Shown here one piece after another: positions 33,648 through 46,088 of a stretch of 64,000 bases of DNA. The notes under the pieces were generated by a model. That model was not told where the DNA came from. It saw nothing but the letters and a program-made list of their open reading frames with translations, and made no database searches. The position numbers were made by a program, and so were the translations under genes. Origin of the DNA: Simmondsia chinensis (Eukaryota > Streptophyta > Magnoliopsida > Caryophyllales > Simmondsiaceae); NCBI GenBank assembly GCA_018398585.1, contig JAGTTD010000012.1, forward strand, positions 20,655,036-20,719,035. The letters run 5' to 3'. Within the stretch, counting starts at the first letter, position 1, and every line of letters begins with the position of its first letter.

Positions 33648-34954
33648 AAAACTTTCTAAAACTATAAACTAATGGCCTATTGAAAGGCATAAAAAGCCTC
33701 TAGTCCAAATAATAATTCAACTCTAAAAACTAATCCTATTTTAAATCAAACTATGATACTCATAATAATAACCTAACTCTAAAAACCCTAAACCTAGTTA
33801 TATAGTTTAGTAAATTAAACATTAATAATTAAGATCCTAATGTAAATTAAAACCTAATTAATTTACTCTTCTTTTGTTGTTTCCATCGAGCTATTCGCAT
33901 CTTGTACTGTATCACCCTCGGTGCAACAAATTCAAATACACACCCTCTTTACAAGGATGTGGTTTGACAAACAAGAAATTGGAATCATCAACCCACTCTG
34001 ATACCATGTTAAATTTCACCAAGCCTTTAGGCCTGACCCACAGAATTGACACACATGAGATCGACATATAAAGCTCAAGTGGGGTTTCATCCTAAAATCA
34101 ATTGGCTTTAAGTAGAGTAACCCACTAAGCTTATAAGTTGGCCTCTTCTTTTCTACAATTTCTATGTGGGATTGACAATTTTACTCATATGTGAAGTTCT
34201 TACTCTTAATAATCATCCCTTACATGTGAGTCCACTTCAAATGCACCCCTCACCTTCTCCAGTCTATTGATTATTTTTGCTGCGATTCTTCCTATTCTAC
34301 GCTCAATGAGGTCTTTGATCTTCATCTCTTAGAAACTGTGAGTTAGGGTTTCGTTCATTGGATTTTCCCTATGAGCCTCATGATGTTTAGTATATCATCT
34401 CTAACTCCCTTTATTCCTTTATTCCTTACATCTGTTGTTGTGTAAAAATGCATTCTGATGCTTCTTAGTATCTCGATCATAGGTGATTGATTCTGGAGCG
34501 ACATCTCATATTTGTTGCAATCCTAAACTACTTAAATGACTATATCCATGTGATCACTCAACTGTAACCTTACCTAATGGTAACACTGCTCGAGTCACAC
34601 ATAAAGGCACCATATATGTTACGTTTGCTTTGGTCCTACATGATGTTCTTTTCGTGCCTTTATTTCATTTTAATTGGATTTCAGTTAGTCAACTGACATC
34701 CTATACTAATTATGCATGTTTTTTCTCATTTGACACATGTTACATTCAGGACCTCACCTAATCGATCACGATTGGGACGGGTGTTAAGGTTGGCAACCTC
34801 TATTGTTTGAGGGAAGACACACATTCAAGTCCTCTTAATCAGCCCTTATCTGTCCCATCTGTTCAAATTTTAGCTATTGTCTTTAATAATATGTTCCCGG
34901 ACCTTACTACCCATAACTTGTGGCATTACAGACTTGGATATCCTTCTCGTGCTA

Positions 34955-35208
34955 CAACAACAATAGCAGACCCAGTGCTTTAAGGGCTCCCGCATAAGCG
35001 GGGTCTGGGAGGGGTGGATGTACGCAGCCTTACCCTTTCAGGGTGTAACCCTGACGAGAGGCTGTTTCCGAGAACCCCAACCTTATAGGGTTGGAAACAC
35101 GAGGACTTCCCAGGATTGTCACCCATCCTGGTACTACTCGCGCCCAAGCACACTTAACTTTGGACTTTTAATGGGATCCGGTTGCATTAGTGCCAGGTAA
35201 ATGAAAAC
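34955..35208 (-). mobile_element. 5S-rRNA-derived SINE, copy 2 (254 bp)
   Basis: Same structure as the 24936 copy, on the minus strand: a 5S-like head at about 35195-35090 (GCACTAATGCAACCGGATCC, AAGTTAAGTGTGCTTGGGCG, then GGGTGAC and GGGAAGTCCTCGTG), the shared body with GGCTGCGTACATCCACCCCT, and a TTGTTGTTG tail. A 16-bp TSD, TATCCTTCTCRTGCTA (one mismatch), lies at 34939-34954 and 35209-35224. It interrupts the integrase region of Copia-B. Confidence 0.88.
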
Positions 35209-36550
35209 TATCCTTCTCATGCTAGATTACAACAATTGGATTCAAATTTTTTCTGTGATGATTTCAATAAACCTTGTTTAGTGTGCCCTCTAGCTAAACA
35301 ATAGAGATTACCGTTTCCAAGTAATAACAAGTTGTTAGAAAGCCCATTTGCTTTAATACATTGTGATATTTGGGGCCCATTGCATGCTTCTTCTTTAAGA
35401 AATGAACGCTACTTACCCACAATCGTTACTTTTGTTTTTATGATGAAAGCTAAGTCTGAAGTTGCTTATTTGGTACCTATTTCTATGTGCATGTTTCCAC
35501 CAATTTGACTCCCAAATTAAGATCCTATGTAGCGATAATGGTGTTGAATTCATTTATGATATTTGTTTTGTGCCAAGGGATTCCTAAATCAATATCCTTA
35601 ATGTTGCCCGGGCATTAAGGCTCCAATCAAATGCCCTCCTCTTTCTTTGGAATGAATGTGAGTTAATTGCCATGTATCTTATAAATCGTTTACCTTCTCC
35701 TCTCCTCCAAAATAAATGTCCATATTAGTCGCTGTTTGGTTGTAAGCCCTCTTATATGCATTTACGTGTTTTAGGTTGCCTCGATTTACTATTCATGCAC
35801 ATCGTGACAAGATTTTCCCTAGGGCTTGAGCAGTGATTTTTGTTGGTTATCCTTATGGTATTAAAGGTTACAAATTGTTTAATTTATATAAAAAAAAATT
35901 TCATTTCCAAGCATGTGGTTTTTATGAAAGTGTGTTTCCTTTTCATAATCATGCTACGTATGATGACCCATTTGATCGTATTTACTTATCTTGTCCCGTG
36001 GATCATGAGGATTTTTCCTCATCCTCACTGTCCATACCAACATAAACTTTCAGACAGACATATGCTCACCCCTTCCAATAACATTTCCAAAACAAATAAT
36101 TCACTCTTATCACCAGTAACTCCCCCACTAATAGAAAGTTCACCAACACCAATAGATTCCGCTTCAACACATGTTTGCCCCTCTCCCTATTCTGTCGCTC
36201 ATATCGAGAGCATTTCCCCTACTATCATAATCGACCCCATTATCCTCCTCCCCACCAGTCAATTCCCCTCAACGAACAACTCCATCTCGTTGTTCCATTC
36301 GCCCGCATAAGCGTTCTTCCTACTTAAAAAATTATCACTGTAACCTTGCTCAAAACACTGTTCCTCCACCTTCTTCTTCACCTACCTGACATTCTCTCAA
36401 CACTGTTCTATCCTATGACCATCTGTCATCCATGTCGCATCAGTTAGCTCTTGCTCTCACCATTGTCTATGAATCTCAGTTTTATAATCAAGCTGTTTGG
36501 TTTCCCCATTGGTGTGAGTCCATGGGCCAAGAGCTTTCAACTCTTCACTC

Positions 36551-39395
36551 TGTTAGTAAAAAAAAAAACTTGAACAAACTTGATATACTCGGATGTCAAT
36601 TTGTTAGAAATTTGGACAAATTTGATATTCTATGGTACCAATTTGTAAAGGAAGTAATATCTTTCTAATGCGAAACTTAACACCTCAAGAACAGGATTCG
36701 ATTCAAGTATTATGACATACAAGTGAAGTAAATAACAGGATAAAAGAGAATAAACGAAGAACACAGAGATTTACATGGAAAACCCTTCTTCAATTGAGAA
36801 GGAAAAAATCGCGGTCGGAGATGGAGGTCTTTATTGAGTATGAATAATGGAAGAATTACAATGACACTTCCTCTAAACAAGATCTATGGAGAATTACTGA
36901 ATCAGTCCCTCTAAACTCTTGTAACGCTCCCAAATCAATGATTGATCGGCTTGCTCACGGCTTCCTTCATAACATAAACAAGTAATTTGAGACATAAAAG
37001 AAATTTTTCTACCTTCTCCACAAAACACCCCTCACACGGGGTTATCTAAACAAAACAGAAAGCCTAACCGAGTCTGAGTGATGCTTGAACTTTTTGCTAG
37101 GTAGAAACTGAGTGAACATATCTGTGAGGTTATCAACAATACCAAGCTTCTTCTTTTCTAAATTGGCTCTTGACATATCTTCTAAAACAGCCACCTGCTG
37201 CTGAACTGTGGTATTTAATTGAAACTGAACTCCCTCCGGCTTATTCATCTGACCTAAATCACAAGCAACGGATGACATCTTCTGTGGAATAAATAATGAA
37301 GACTCATCAAGCTGACATCTCTACTTGTCAGGAATTACTTAAAGTGAACTCTTTTCTGCTTCCCATAAATGCCGTGTTCACAAGACTTTAGTCCTGTAGA
37401 CTAACCACATAACGGGCCCCTTTTACTGAGCTCAGAAAGACCCTTATCACCTGAATGATCCAATCTCAAGCGCCTTGACTTTGTGATACATGGTTCTGTC
37501 AATGATGATGATGATGGAGATATTTTAACTTATCTTTCAACTGTGGAACTGAAAAGTTCATATAATGTTCTTACTCTTCTACCTTTAATCACAACTAAAA
37601 TACCCTTAATGACCTTCATAACTCAATCTTCAGCGGTGTACCTGTACCCATGTGACTCCAGAGTACCTAAAGAGATGAGATTCTTCTTCAAATCAGGAAT
37701 GTGACGAACATCGCTCAAAATCCTGATAGTGCCATCGAACATCTTAATACGAATTGTTCTTATACCCAAAACTCTGCACGTAGCATCATTGCCCATCAAA
37801 GCAACTCCACCTTGAATTGACTCGTACGTGGAAAACCAATCTCGATTGGAACAAACATGATACGAGCAACCCAAATCTAAATCCAACTATCTCTAAAACT
37901 TGACTGAGGTTCAGACACATATAGTATATCACCACCATTCTCATCTTCAACTACAACACTAGCTGCAGCGGATCTCTGATCAGACCTGTTATATGCTTCT
38001 AGTTTCCTCTTAAGCTTGTAACAGTCTCTCTTAATATGCCATTTCTTATGACAGTAATTTCAAGATAGATCTTGATGTCTAGGCTTAGACTTGTTTCTAT
38101 TATGATCATATTCTTTAGACTCTGTTCTCCCTCTCACAAATAAACCACTACTTGAGTTCTGAATGGAGTCAGACAACTCCTTATCTACTCTTTTTTTACT
38201 CAGTAAGTTTCTCTTAACCTCATCAACTGTGATAGTTGACCTACCATCACAAATTATGCTTTCTACAAAGCCTCAATAAGAGGTAGAGAGTGAACATAAC
38301 AATAACATTGCTTGATCTTCATCCTTAGAAGCATCATCAGGCTCCTTTAATTATTGAATTAACGAATTAAATTCATTAACATGATTTTTAAGTGACGTGC
38401 CTTCTGACATATGAAATGTGAACAATCGACGCCTAACTGTAAGTTTGTTGGAGACTGACTTGAAACAGAATATATCCTGTAATTTTTCCCACAACTCCTT
38501 AGCGGTCTTCACTTCTAAAACTTCTGTTAAAACGACATCAGTAAGATACATCTGAATTGCTGTAAGAGCCCTTTCATCTAACTCCTCCCACTATGATTGG
38601 GATAAACTCTCAGGTTTCTTCTTTTTTCCTTCTAAGGCTTTCTTCCAGCCACTCTGAGTCAAGAGGCCTTTAACACGAACCTGCCATAAACTGAAACTCC
38701 CTTGACTACCAAACTTCTCAAATTCAGATTTCACTGCAGACGTCATAGTACCAAATCGAAACAAACAGGGCTCTGATACCAATTGTTAGTAAAAAACTTG
38801 AACAAACTTGATATACTCGGATATGAATTTGTTAGAAATCTAGACAAATCTGATATTGTACGATTCCAATTTGTAAAGGAAGTAATATTTTCCTAATGCG
38901 AAACTTAACACCCCAAGAACATGATTCGATTCAAGTACTATAACACACAGGAGAAGTAAATAATAGGATAAAAGAGAACAAATGAAGAGCACAGAGATTT
39001 ACGTGGAAAACCCTTCTTCAATCGAGAAGGGAAAAACCACGGGCAGAGATGGAGATTTTTATTAAGTATGAATAATGAAAGAATTACAATGACACTTCCT
39101 TTGAACGAAATCTATGGAGAATTACTGAATCACTCCCTCTAAACTCTCGTAACGCTCTCAAATCAATGATGACGGCGGCTCTCTTTCTTAATTGGATCAC
39201 CTAAAACTGAAACCCTCAAGGTTTATTTATAACAAACGGCTAGGGCACACATTGCGTGGCCCCCAATCGATCGGCCCATACCGATCGATCGGCTCCCTTT
39301 CTGCAGACATTCTTGATTTACGATCTGCAGGATCGGTCGGCTTGCTAACGAATTCCTTCATAACATAAACAAGTAATTTGAGACATAACCTAACA
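36551..39395 (-). mobile_element. Copia-D, minus-strand copia deletion derivative inside Copia-B
   Basis: The right LTR (5' LTR, 38784-39395) and left LTR (36551 to about 37002) share starts (TGTTAGTAAAAA) and most of their text; the left one lacks about 170 bp. The complement of a tRNA-iMet PBS (CTCTGATACCAAT, 38771-38783) adjoins the right LTR. The flanks CACTC (36546-36550) and CAGTC (39396-39400) look like a TSD with one change. Confidence 0.8.
37042..38782 (-). pseudogene. Copia-D gag, protease and integrase N-terminus, fused to the end of RNase H
   Basis: The minus-strand gag reads from about 38782 (FEKFGSQGSFSLWQVRVKG) through TAKELWEKLQDIF near 38490 and a basic zinc-knuckle region near 38040. 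A protease with [13 protein letters not shown] follows at about 37850, then the pre-integrase region with [11 protein letters not shown]. Soon after, near 37270, the frame carries DNLTDMFTQFLPSKKFKH, which is the RNase H end. Integrase core and RT are missing, so a large internal deletion has joined the two parts. Several frame breaks. It cannot encode its own reverse transcriptase. Confidence 0.75.
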
Positions 39396-41150
39396 CAGTC
39401 GAATAACACTTGGTTTGTTATTCCTTTACCACCTAGTATGAAACCCGTGGTGTGTAAATGGGTTGACAAGGTTAAGCTTTGGTCTGATGGCACTATTGAC
39501 TAATCTAAGGCCCGTCTGGTAGCTAAAGGTTTTACTCAATACGAGATAATTGAATCTACTGAGACTTTTTCACCCATTATACAGTCTACTTGTTGCTTAC
39601 ATTAGCTGCGGTAAAAATTGACACCTTTTACAGTTAGATGTAAACAATACCTTCTGACACGATGATTTGAATGAGAAGGTGTATATGTCTCTTGCTCCTG
39701 GTTTTAAGGTTGAGGGTACGCACGAAGACTATGCTTGTCATCTTCACAAAAGCCTTTATGGTCTCCGCCAAACAAGTAGGCAATGATTTACAAGTTGTCT
39801 AGTGCTCTTATTTAGCTTGGCTTCACTCAGTCTTGAAGTGACTACAGTTTATTCACACGAACTCGTGGTTCTTCCATAATAACTCTTTTGGTATATGTTG
39901 ATGAATTTCTTGTTGCTAGTAGTAATTTAAATGAAGCTACTGAAGTCAAGGATCTATTACATGCTTGGTTTTGTCTTAAAGATGTTGGTCCTTTTACGTG
40001 TTTTTTGGGTCTTGAAGTGGCTTGTACTCCAGCTGGCATCTCTATTGGTTAAATGATTATACGTTGACACTTTTGGAGTAGTTTGGTCATTTGGGTTGCA
40101 AACCTTTATCTTTTCCTATGGATCCCACTCTCAAGCTTAGAAAAGATGACAGGGCTCTATTGTTCAATCCGACTCAGTATTGTTAGTTGATTGGGAAGCT
40201 TCTTTATCTAACCCTTGCTCGTTTGGACATCACTTTTTCCTTACATAAGTTAAGTCAGTATTTTGCCGCGCCTTATCAACCGCATCTCATGGCTGCTTAC
40301 CATGTTCTTCGGTATCTACAGGATGGCCCTGGTCGTGGGCTCTTCTCCTTGGTAACTTCCTCATTACGTCTTAAGGCTTTAACTAATGCTTACTGGGCTG
40401 CCTAAGTTGACTCCCGCCGTTCCACTACTGGTTTGCCATTTTTGTCAGTTCTTTGCTTCTTTCTTGGCGGTCAAAGAAACAACACATTGTATCTCACTCA
40501 GTTGCCGAAGTTGCGTATAAAAGCTTGGCTTGTACTATTTGTGAATTGTTGTGCTTGATTGGCTTACTTTCCGACTTTCAGGCTCCAGTTTGAGTTCCCG
40601 TTTTACTTTTCTGTGACAAACTTGTCGCCACTTATATCACGGATAACCCTGTTTTTCATGAGCGCACAAAACACATTAAGATTGATTGTCATTCAGTTCG
40701 TGATAAGGTTCAAGAGGGTATCATCAAAGTTCTTCATATTAGGAATACTTTTCAACTTGCTGATCTTCTTACTAAGCCTCTTACAGCCAGTCAATTTTCT
40801 CCCGTCTTGGGTAAGTTGGGAATTTGGAATATCTATCTTCTAACACAAGGGAGGCGTATTAGGAGTTGCTATTTTTATGTATTATTGTATTCTTTACATC
40901 TTTATTGCATTTTCTTCTTCTTTGGCCCATCATGCTTGGCCCGGCCCACTTACATATTTTGGGCTTGTACATATTTGTTGTTTTAGTCAATAAATTACTG
41001 TAACTTCGCACTTTTACAAGAAATTAGGGTTTCTAATACCCTTTTTCCGCTTGCTCTCGATCCTTCTTGATTTTCTTGCTCGTTTACTTCCCTGGCATGC
41101 TTCATCCATGGAAGGTTGTTTTGCTTGTCTTAATACAAACTATGGTAATA

Positions 41151-41342
41151 TTATCTTAAAGAAGACCAAAACCAACAACAAAAAATGACAGAAGGTATAA
41201 AGATTAGTAAGGATAGATTAAACCAAAGATTTGCCGCGTTGCGAAAAACTTCACTACTTAAGATGTTTATGTCCCATAACAAATACAGTAGGACCATTGG
41301 CACTCCAACCCCGATAGTTAATACAGTGCCCACCTTTGTAAT
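41151..41342 (-). other. Possible membrane-protein exon fragment next to Copia-C
   Basis: A minus-strand open frame (in the track of 41387-41151) outside the LTR reads KVGTVLTIGVGVPMVLLYLL and a second hydrophobic stretch NLSLLIFIPSVIFCCWFW before a stop. Across Copia-C, the sequence right of 46790 gives, on the minus strand, TTATCTCCTTAG, a good splice-acceptor shape. I do not recognise the protein. It could equally be chance. Confidence 0.25.
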
Positions 41343-41490
41343 TGTTGGGTTTTTCCCTCTAATTTGGAGGATGAAGCCCAATCTCATAATTGGGATTTCT
41401 TATTTGTTTAGGCCCAACTTTGTACCAAAAATGAAATAAATAAAAAGGTGCTTCTTAGGGTTGCAAAATTTAGCAGAACAACAGCACACA

Positions 41491-41521
<31 letters not shown>

Positions 41522-42054
41522 TGAAAATCGCAGGAGAGAGAGAGAGGGTGTTGCGCAAGAGCTTTCCCAGCTCCAATCGATGCTCAAACGTTCTCCGATC
41601 GGGATGAAATTTTAGTATGTTGTTCATGCCATCTTGATCTCGATATCCAACGGTCCGATTGTCATTTTTCCTCTCCAAAGTCCGTATTTCGCTAAGCCCT
41701 TTCTCCTATACGAAATTTGATGTTTTCCACTTTAGGGTGAGATTGTTGGGAGATTTGTTGTTTCAAGGTCATTATTGATGTATTGTATGCCTCTAGCTTG
41801 GCCTAGAGAAGATATATTGGTGTACCCACGTGTGATTTGGTGATAGTGGAAGAAGGTACCGTTTATTGACGGTCTCATAGTTTTTACCTTTCACATTGGA
41901 GGGGTTTTCCATGTAAAAATCATGTGTCTCTTTCTTTTGTTTTTGTAGGTTGATTTGTTTGATCATTGTTTCATTGTTGATTGTGACTTGTGGTGGTTTA
42001 TGTGATTGCCCATTTGATTAACACAAAGAGGGAAAGAAGTCGTTTTCCCTAACA
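41343..42054 (+). repeat. 5' LTR of Copia-C
   Basis: 712 bp, starts TGTTGGGTTTTTCCC and ends TTCCCTAACA. It contains a (GA)n run (41498-41521) that is shorter in the 3' LTR. Confidence 0.92.
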
Positions 42055-42055
42055 A

Positions 42056-42069
42056 TTGGTATCAAAGCA
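42056..42069 (+). promoter_or_regulatory. Primer-binding site of Copia-C
   Basis: TTGGTATCAAAGCA, one base off the tRNA-iMet complement, one base after the LTR. Confidence 0.85.
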
Positions 42070-42094
42070 CAGGTTAGGCCTTTGGTGATTTCTT

Positions 42095-45000
42095 GTGTTG
42101 ATTAAGATGGAAGAGAATCGAGGAAATAGTGGTAATAATGCTTTGATGGCCATACTAAAATCTAATAATTATGATTATTGGAAAATTCGTATGGAAGACC
42201 ACCTGTTTGTTAAAGAATTGCATGAAGCAGTCTTCAGTAAGACCAAACCCAATGTTAAAAGAGAAGACGAATGTAAATTGTTGAACAAAAAGACTGTAGA
42301 AATGATTAGACAGTTCATTGACCCGTCTGTTTACTAGTCTTTGCGTTATGAGATTGATGCGGCCAAGCTATGGGAAAGGCTTGAGTCGATGTTTGAGCAA
42401 AAAACAGCCTTGAGTAAATCCTCTGTAGTGAAGAAACTTGCTAAACTTCAATATAGAGATGGAAACAGTGTTGTTGAGCATTTGAATATTTTTGAGGGTC
42501 TTGTTAATCAACTATCTAGTATGGTCTTTAAACTTGATGATGAGTTGCAGGCTCTTTTATTGTTGAGCTCTATGCCAAAGAGTTGGGAGACATTGCAGAT
42601 TTCTTTGAGTAATTATGCTCCTAGTGGCAAGCTCACTTTGGACATGGTCAGAACTGCCTTGATTGATGAAAAAGATAGACGAAAAGAGAAAAAGCATAAT
42701 TTGTTCGATTCTTTAGATGTAAATATTGCAGAGAATCAGAACAGGGGTAGAAATCATAACAGAAATTTTTAGAATAGAGATAAATCTAGGGGGAGATCAA
42801 AATCGAGAAGTGGGATTATCTGTCATTACTTTAAGAAGCTGGGTCATATAGAGAAATTTTGCAGAAAAATGAAGCGTGAAAAGTCTAGAGAGAGGAATGA
42901 TAAAGATGGCCATTCAGAGAAACAGTCAGATGAGAAGAATACACCAGCCATTGCAACTGATGATTATTTGTTTTTTGTTGGTGATCAGGGTTCCCTGAAC
43001 ATTGCATGTGATGACTGCACCTGGGTGATTGATTCAGGCGCATCTTGTCATTTAACTTCACATGCGGAGTACTTCTCGTCCTGCACCAATGGTGACTTTG
43101 GTTATGTAAGGATGGGGAATGATGGTTCATGCAAGATCACCGGTATCGGTACTGTTTGTTTGGATACTTCCACCGGTTGCAGGCTAGTCCTCAGGGATGT
43201 CAGATATGTTCCTGATATCCAGTTGAATCTGATTTCGGCTGGGATGCTCGATGATGATGGTTATGCTAACCACTTCCGTGATGGAAAGTGGAAACTTGAT
43301 AGTGGCTCGAGGTCAAAAGCAGAGATCCCTTTATGTGATGCAAGCAAAGTTGTTCAGAGGAGAGGTAAGCATTGTTGATGATTCCTTCATTGATTTGTGG
43401 CACCAGAGACTTGGCCATATGAGTGAGAAGGCCATGCATATGCTCGCTAGCAAGCAACTCCTCCCTCTAAAACCTTGTGTTGAGTGTTTGGCTGGAAAGC
43501 AACTTAGAGCTGCATTTCATGCATTACCCCGATCTAGAAGGAAAAATGTGTTAGATCTTGTTCATACTGATGTTTGCTTTATGAAAGAAAGATCACATGG
43601 TGGTGCATACTATTTTGTCATATTTATTGATGACCATTCTAGAAAAGTGTGGGTTTTTGTGTTGAAAAGCAAAGACCAGGTTCTAGAAACATTCGAGCAG
43701 TTTTAGGCTAGAGTTAAAAAGGGAAACTGGTAGAAAGTTAAAGTGTGTCAGAGCGGACAATGGTGGAGAGTACAGGGGTCCGTTTGAAGAATATTGCAAA
43801 AAGAGTGGGATCAAGCTTCAAAAAACAATTCCAAAGACTCCTCAGTTGAATGGAGTTGCAGAGAGAATGAACAAAACAATTGAAGAGAGAATTTGTTGCA
43901 TGCTCTCTCATGCAAAGCTGCTAAAGTCATTTTGGGCAGAGGCTGTGATGACTGCTGTGTACCTGATTAACCTTTCTCCTTCAGTTCTACTTGAAGGTGA
44001 TGTTCCTCAGAGAGTGTGGACAGGGAAAGATGTTTCATACAGGCATTTGAGAGTCTTTGGGTGCAGAGCCTTTGTGCACATACCTAGAGATGAGAGATCC
44101 AAGCTTGATAGCAAGACGAAGCAGTGCATTTTCTTAGGGTACTCAGACGATGAGTTTGGGTACAGATTATGGGATCCAGTTGACAGAAAAGTGATTAGAA
44201 GCAGAGATGTTGTTTTCTTTGAAAAGGAAATTATTGAAGACTGTGAGAAGCCAAAGCAGTCAGAGTCTTTTTCAGGTGTCAGAGTCAACTCAGATCCAGT
44301 GCTTCCTCCTACTGAGTGTGTTGATTATAGGAGAGTTGTTTAGGAAAATGATGATGATATAGATCCTGTTGATGTTGATGATGGTGGTGATGATAATCCA
44401 CAACGGATTCCTACAGAATCACCAGTAGAGACTCAGTTGAGGAGATCCACCAGAGATAGACAACCTTCTTCTAGATATTCAGTATATGAGTATGTGATGT
44501 TGACTAATGGGGGAGAACCAGAGAGCTATAAGGAGGCTATGTCACATGTGAACCGTGATGAGTGTTACAGTGCCATGGAGGATGAGATGAAGTCCTTGCA
44601 TGATAATCACACTTTTGATCTGGTGAAGTTGCCTAAAGGCAAGAGAGCACTCAAAAGCAAGTGGGTGTTCAGCTTAAAGACTGAAGAGAATAGCTCACAA
44701 CCAAGGTATAAGGCACGATTGGTTGTGAAGTGTTTTAGTCAGAAGAAAGGCATTGACTTTGATGAGATCTTTTCTCCAGTAGTGAAGATGTCTTCAATCA
44801 AAGTTGTTCTCAGTTTTGCTGCTAGTATGGATCTAGAGGTCGAACAACTTGATGTGAAGACTGCATTTCTACATGGTGACCTAGAGGAGGAGATCTACAT
44901 GGAGCAACCTAAGGGTTTTCAGGTTAAGAGGAAAGAGAATCTTGTATGCCAGTTGAAGAAGAGCTTGTATGGATTAAAACAAGCACCTCGGCAGTGGCAC

Positions 45001-46079
45001 AGGAAAGTTGAGTCATTCATGGTTGATTATGACTTCAACAAGACACATGCTGATCACTGTGTGTTTGTGAAGAACTATGTTGAGGGCAATTTTCTTATCC
45101 TCCTACTTTATGTTATTGATATGCTGATTGTAGGTCGTGATGCCAAGAAGATTGCATATTTGAAGAGTGCATTGATTAAGTCCTTTGCAATGAAGGACCT
45201 TGGCCCTGCAAAGCAGATCTTAGACATGAAGATCTTTAGTGATAGAAGAGATAAGAAGTTGTGGTTATCACAAGGAAGATATATTGAGAAGCTGCTAAAG
45301 AGATTTAGCAGGAGCAAGGCTAAACCACTGAGTTCTCCACTTACAGGTCATATGAGATTGAGTTCGGATCAATGTCCTACAAGTGAGAAAGACAAAGAAG
45401 AGATTATGAAAGTTCCTTATGCATCCGCTGTGGATGTATGCCATGGTATGTACTAGACCGGACATCGCACATGCCGTTGGGGTTGTTAGTCGCTTTATGT
45501 CAAATCCGGGTAAAGATCATTGGGCTGCTGTGAAATGGATCATTCTGTATCTTCGAGGGACTTCTGGTGTGTGTTTATGTTTTGGCCTGGGAAAGCCTGT
45601 GTTAGCTGGTTACGCAGATGTAGATATGTATGGAGATATTGATTCCTGTAAGTCTACTTTTGGGTACCTGATGACATTTGCAGGGAGAACCGTATCTTGG
45701 CAATCAAAATTGCAGAAATGTGATGCATTATCAACTACTAAGGCTGAGTATATCACAGCATTTGAAGCTGGTAAAGAGTTGATATGGATGATGAGTTTCT
45801 TGCAGAAACTGGGTGTGAAGCATGAAGAATATGTTTTATACCGTGACAGTCAGAGTGCCATCCACCTTGCCCTGAATGCGACTTATCATTACCGAACCAA
45901 GCACATTGGTTGAAGATATCATTGGATTTGAGATATGTTAGAATCCAAGTCGTTTCATTTTGAGAAGATCCACACCAAGGACAATGGTGTGGACATGTTC
46001 ACGAAGGCCCTACCAAAGGAGAGTCTCGTTGCTTGCAGAAAGAAAGCTGGTTTGGTCGATCCCCCTAAGTTGGAGTGAG
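42095..46079 (+). pseudogene. Copia-C gag-pol with nonsense and frameshift damage
   Basis: Gag starts near 42095-42107 with an N-terminal SNNYDYWKIRM, then a UBN2-type region to about 42770. The zinc knuckle is decayed (ICHYFKKLGHIEKFC, second Cys lost) near 42820. The protease has WVIDSGASCH near 43021, with the active site intact. Integrase has WHQRLGHM near 43398, D at HTDVC, D at RADNGGEY and E in NGVAERMN near 43850. RT starts near 44437. The catalytic motif at about 45109 reads YVID instead of YVDD, so RT is dead. RNase H has TRPDIAHAV, LAGYADVD and STTKAEY and ends near 46079. Stops at about 42335, 42770, 43704, 44341, 45911 and 45928, plus frameshifts near 43310, 43740 and 45440. Confidence 0.92.
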
Positions 46080-46088
46080 GGGGAGGTT

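Larger units (their letters stand above)
25894..34240 (-). mobile_element. Tandem TRIM-like LTR repeats (three LTRs, two short interiors), interrupted by LARD-2
   Basis: Three related LTR copies start at 25894, 26741 and 34007 (plus-strand text TGTTAAATT...). At 34007 the LTR is preceded by CTCTGATACCA, the complement of a tRNA-iMet primer-binding site, so the element reads on the minus strand; 26741 has the decayed form TTTGATACTA. LTRs are about 200-235 bp and interiors about 650-750 bp with no coding sequence. LTR-interior-LTR-interior-LTR is the form produced by unequal recombination. LARD-2 inserted into the second interior. Confidence 0.6.
34430..41100 (+). mobile_element. Copia-B, heavily decayed copia element hosting SINE copy 2 and Copia-D
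   Basis: Protease IDSGATSHIC is readable at about 34489, integrase entry LWHYRLGYPSR near 34920, then CLVCPLAKQ near 35285 after the SINE. RT remnants resume at about 39400 with KARLVAKGFTQ and LVYVDEFLVA (catalytic YVDD changed to YVDE), and RNase H near 40187-40405. The coding part ends near 40850 at a purine tract (CAAGGGAGG) followed by LTR-like sequence to about 41100. Stops are frequent, so it is the oldest copia here. The 5' LTR and gag are missing. Confidence 0.75.
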
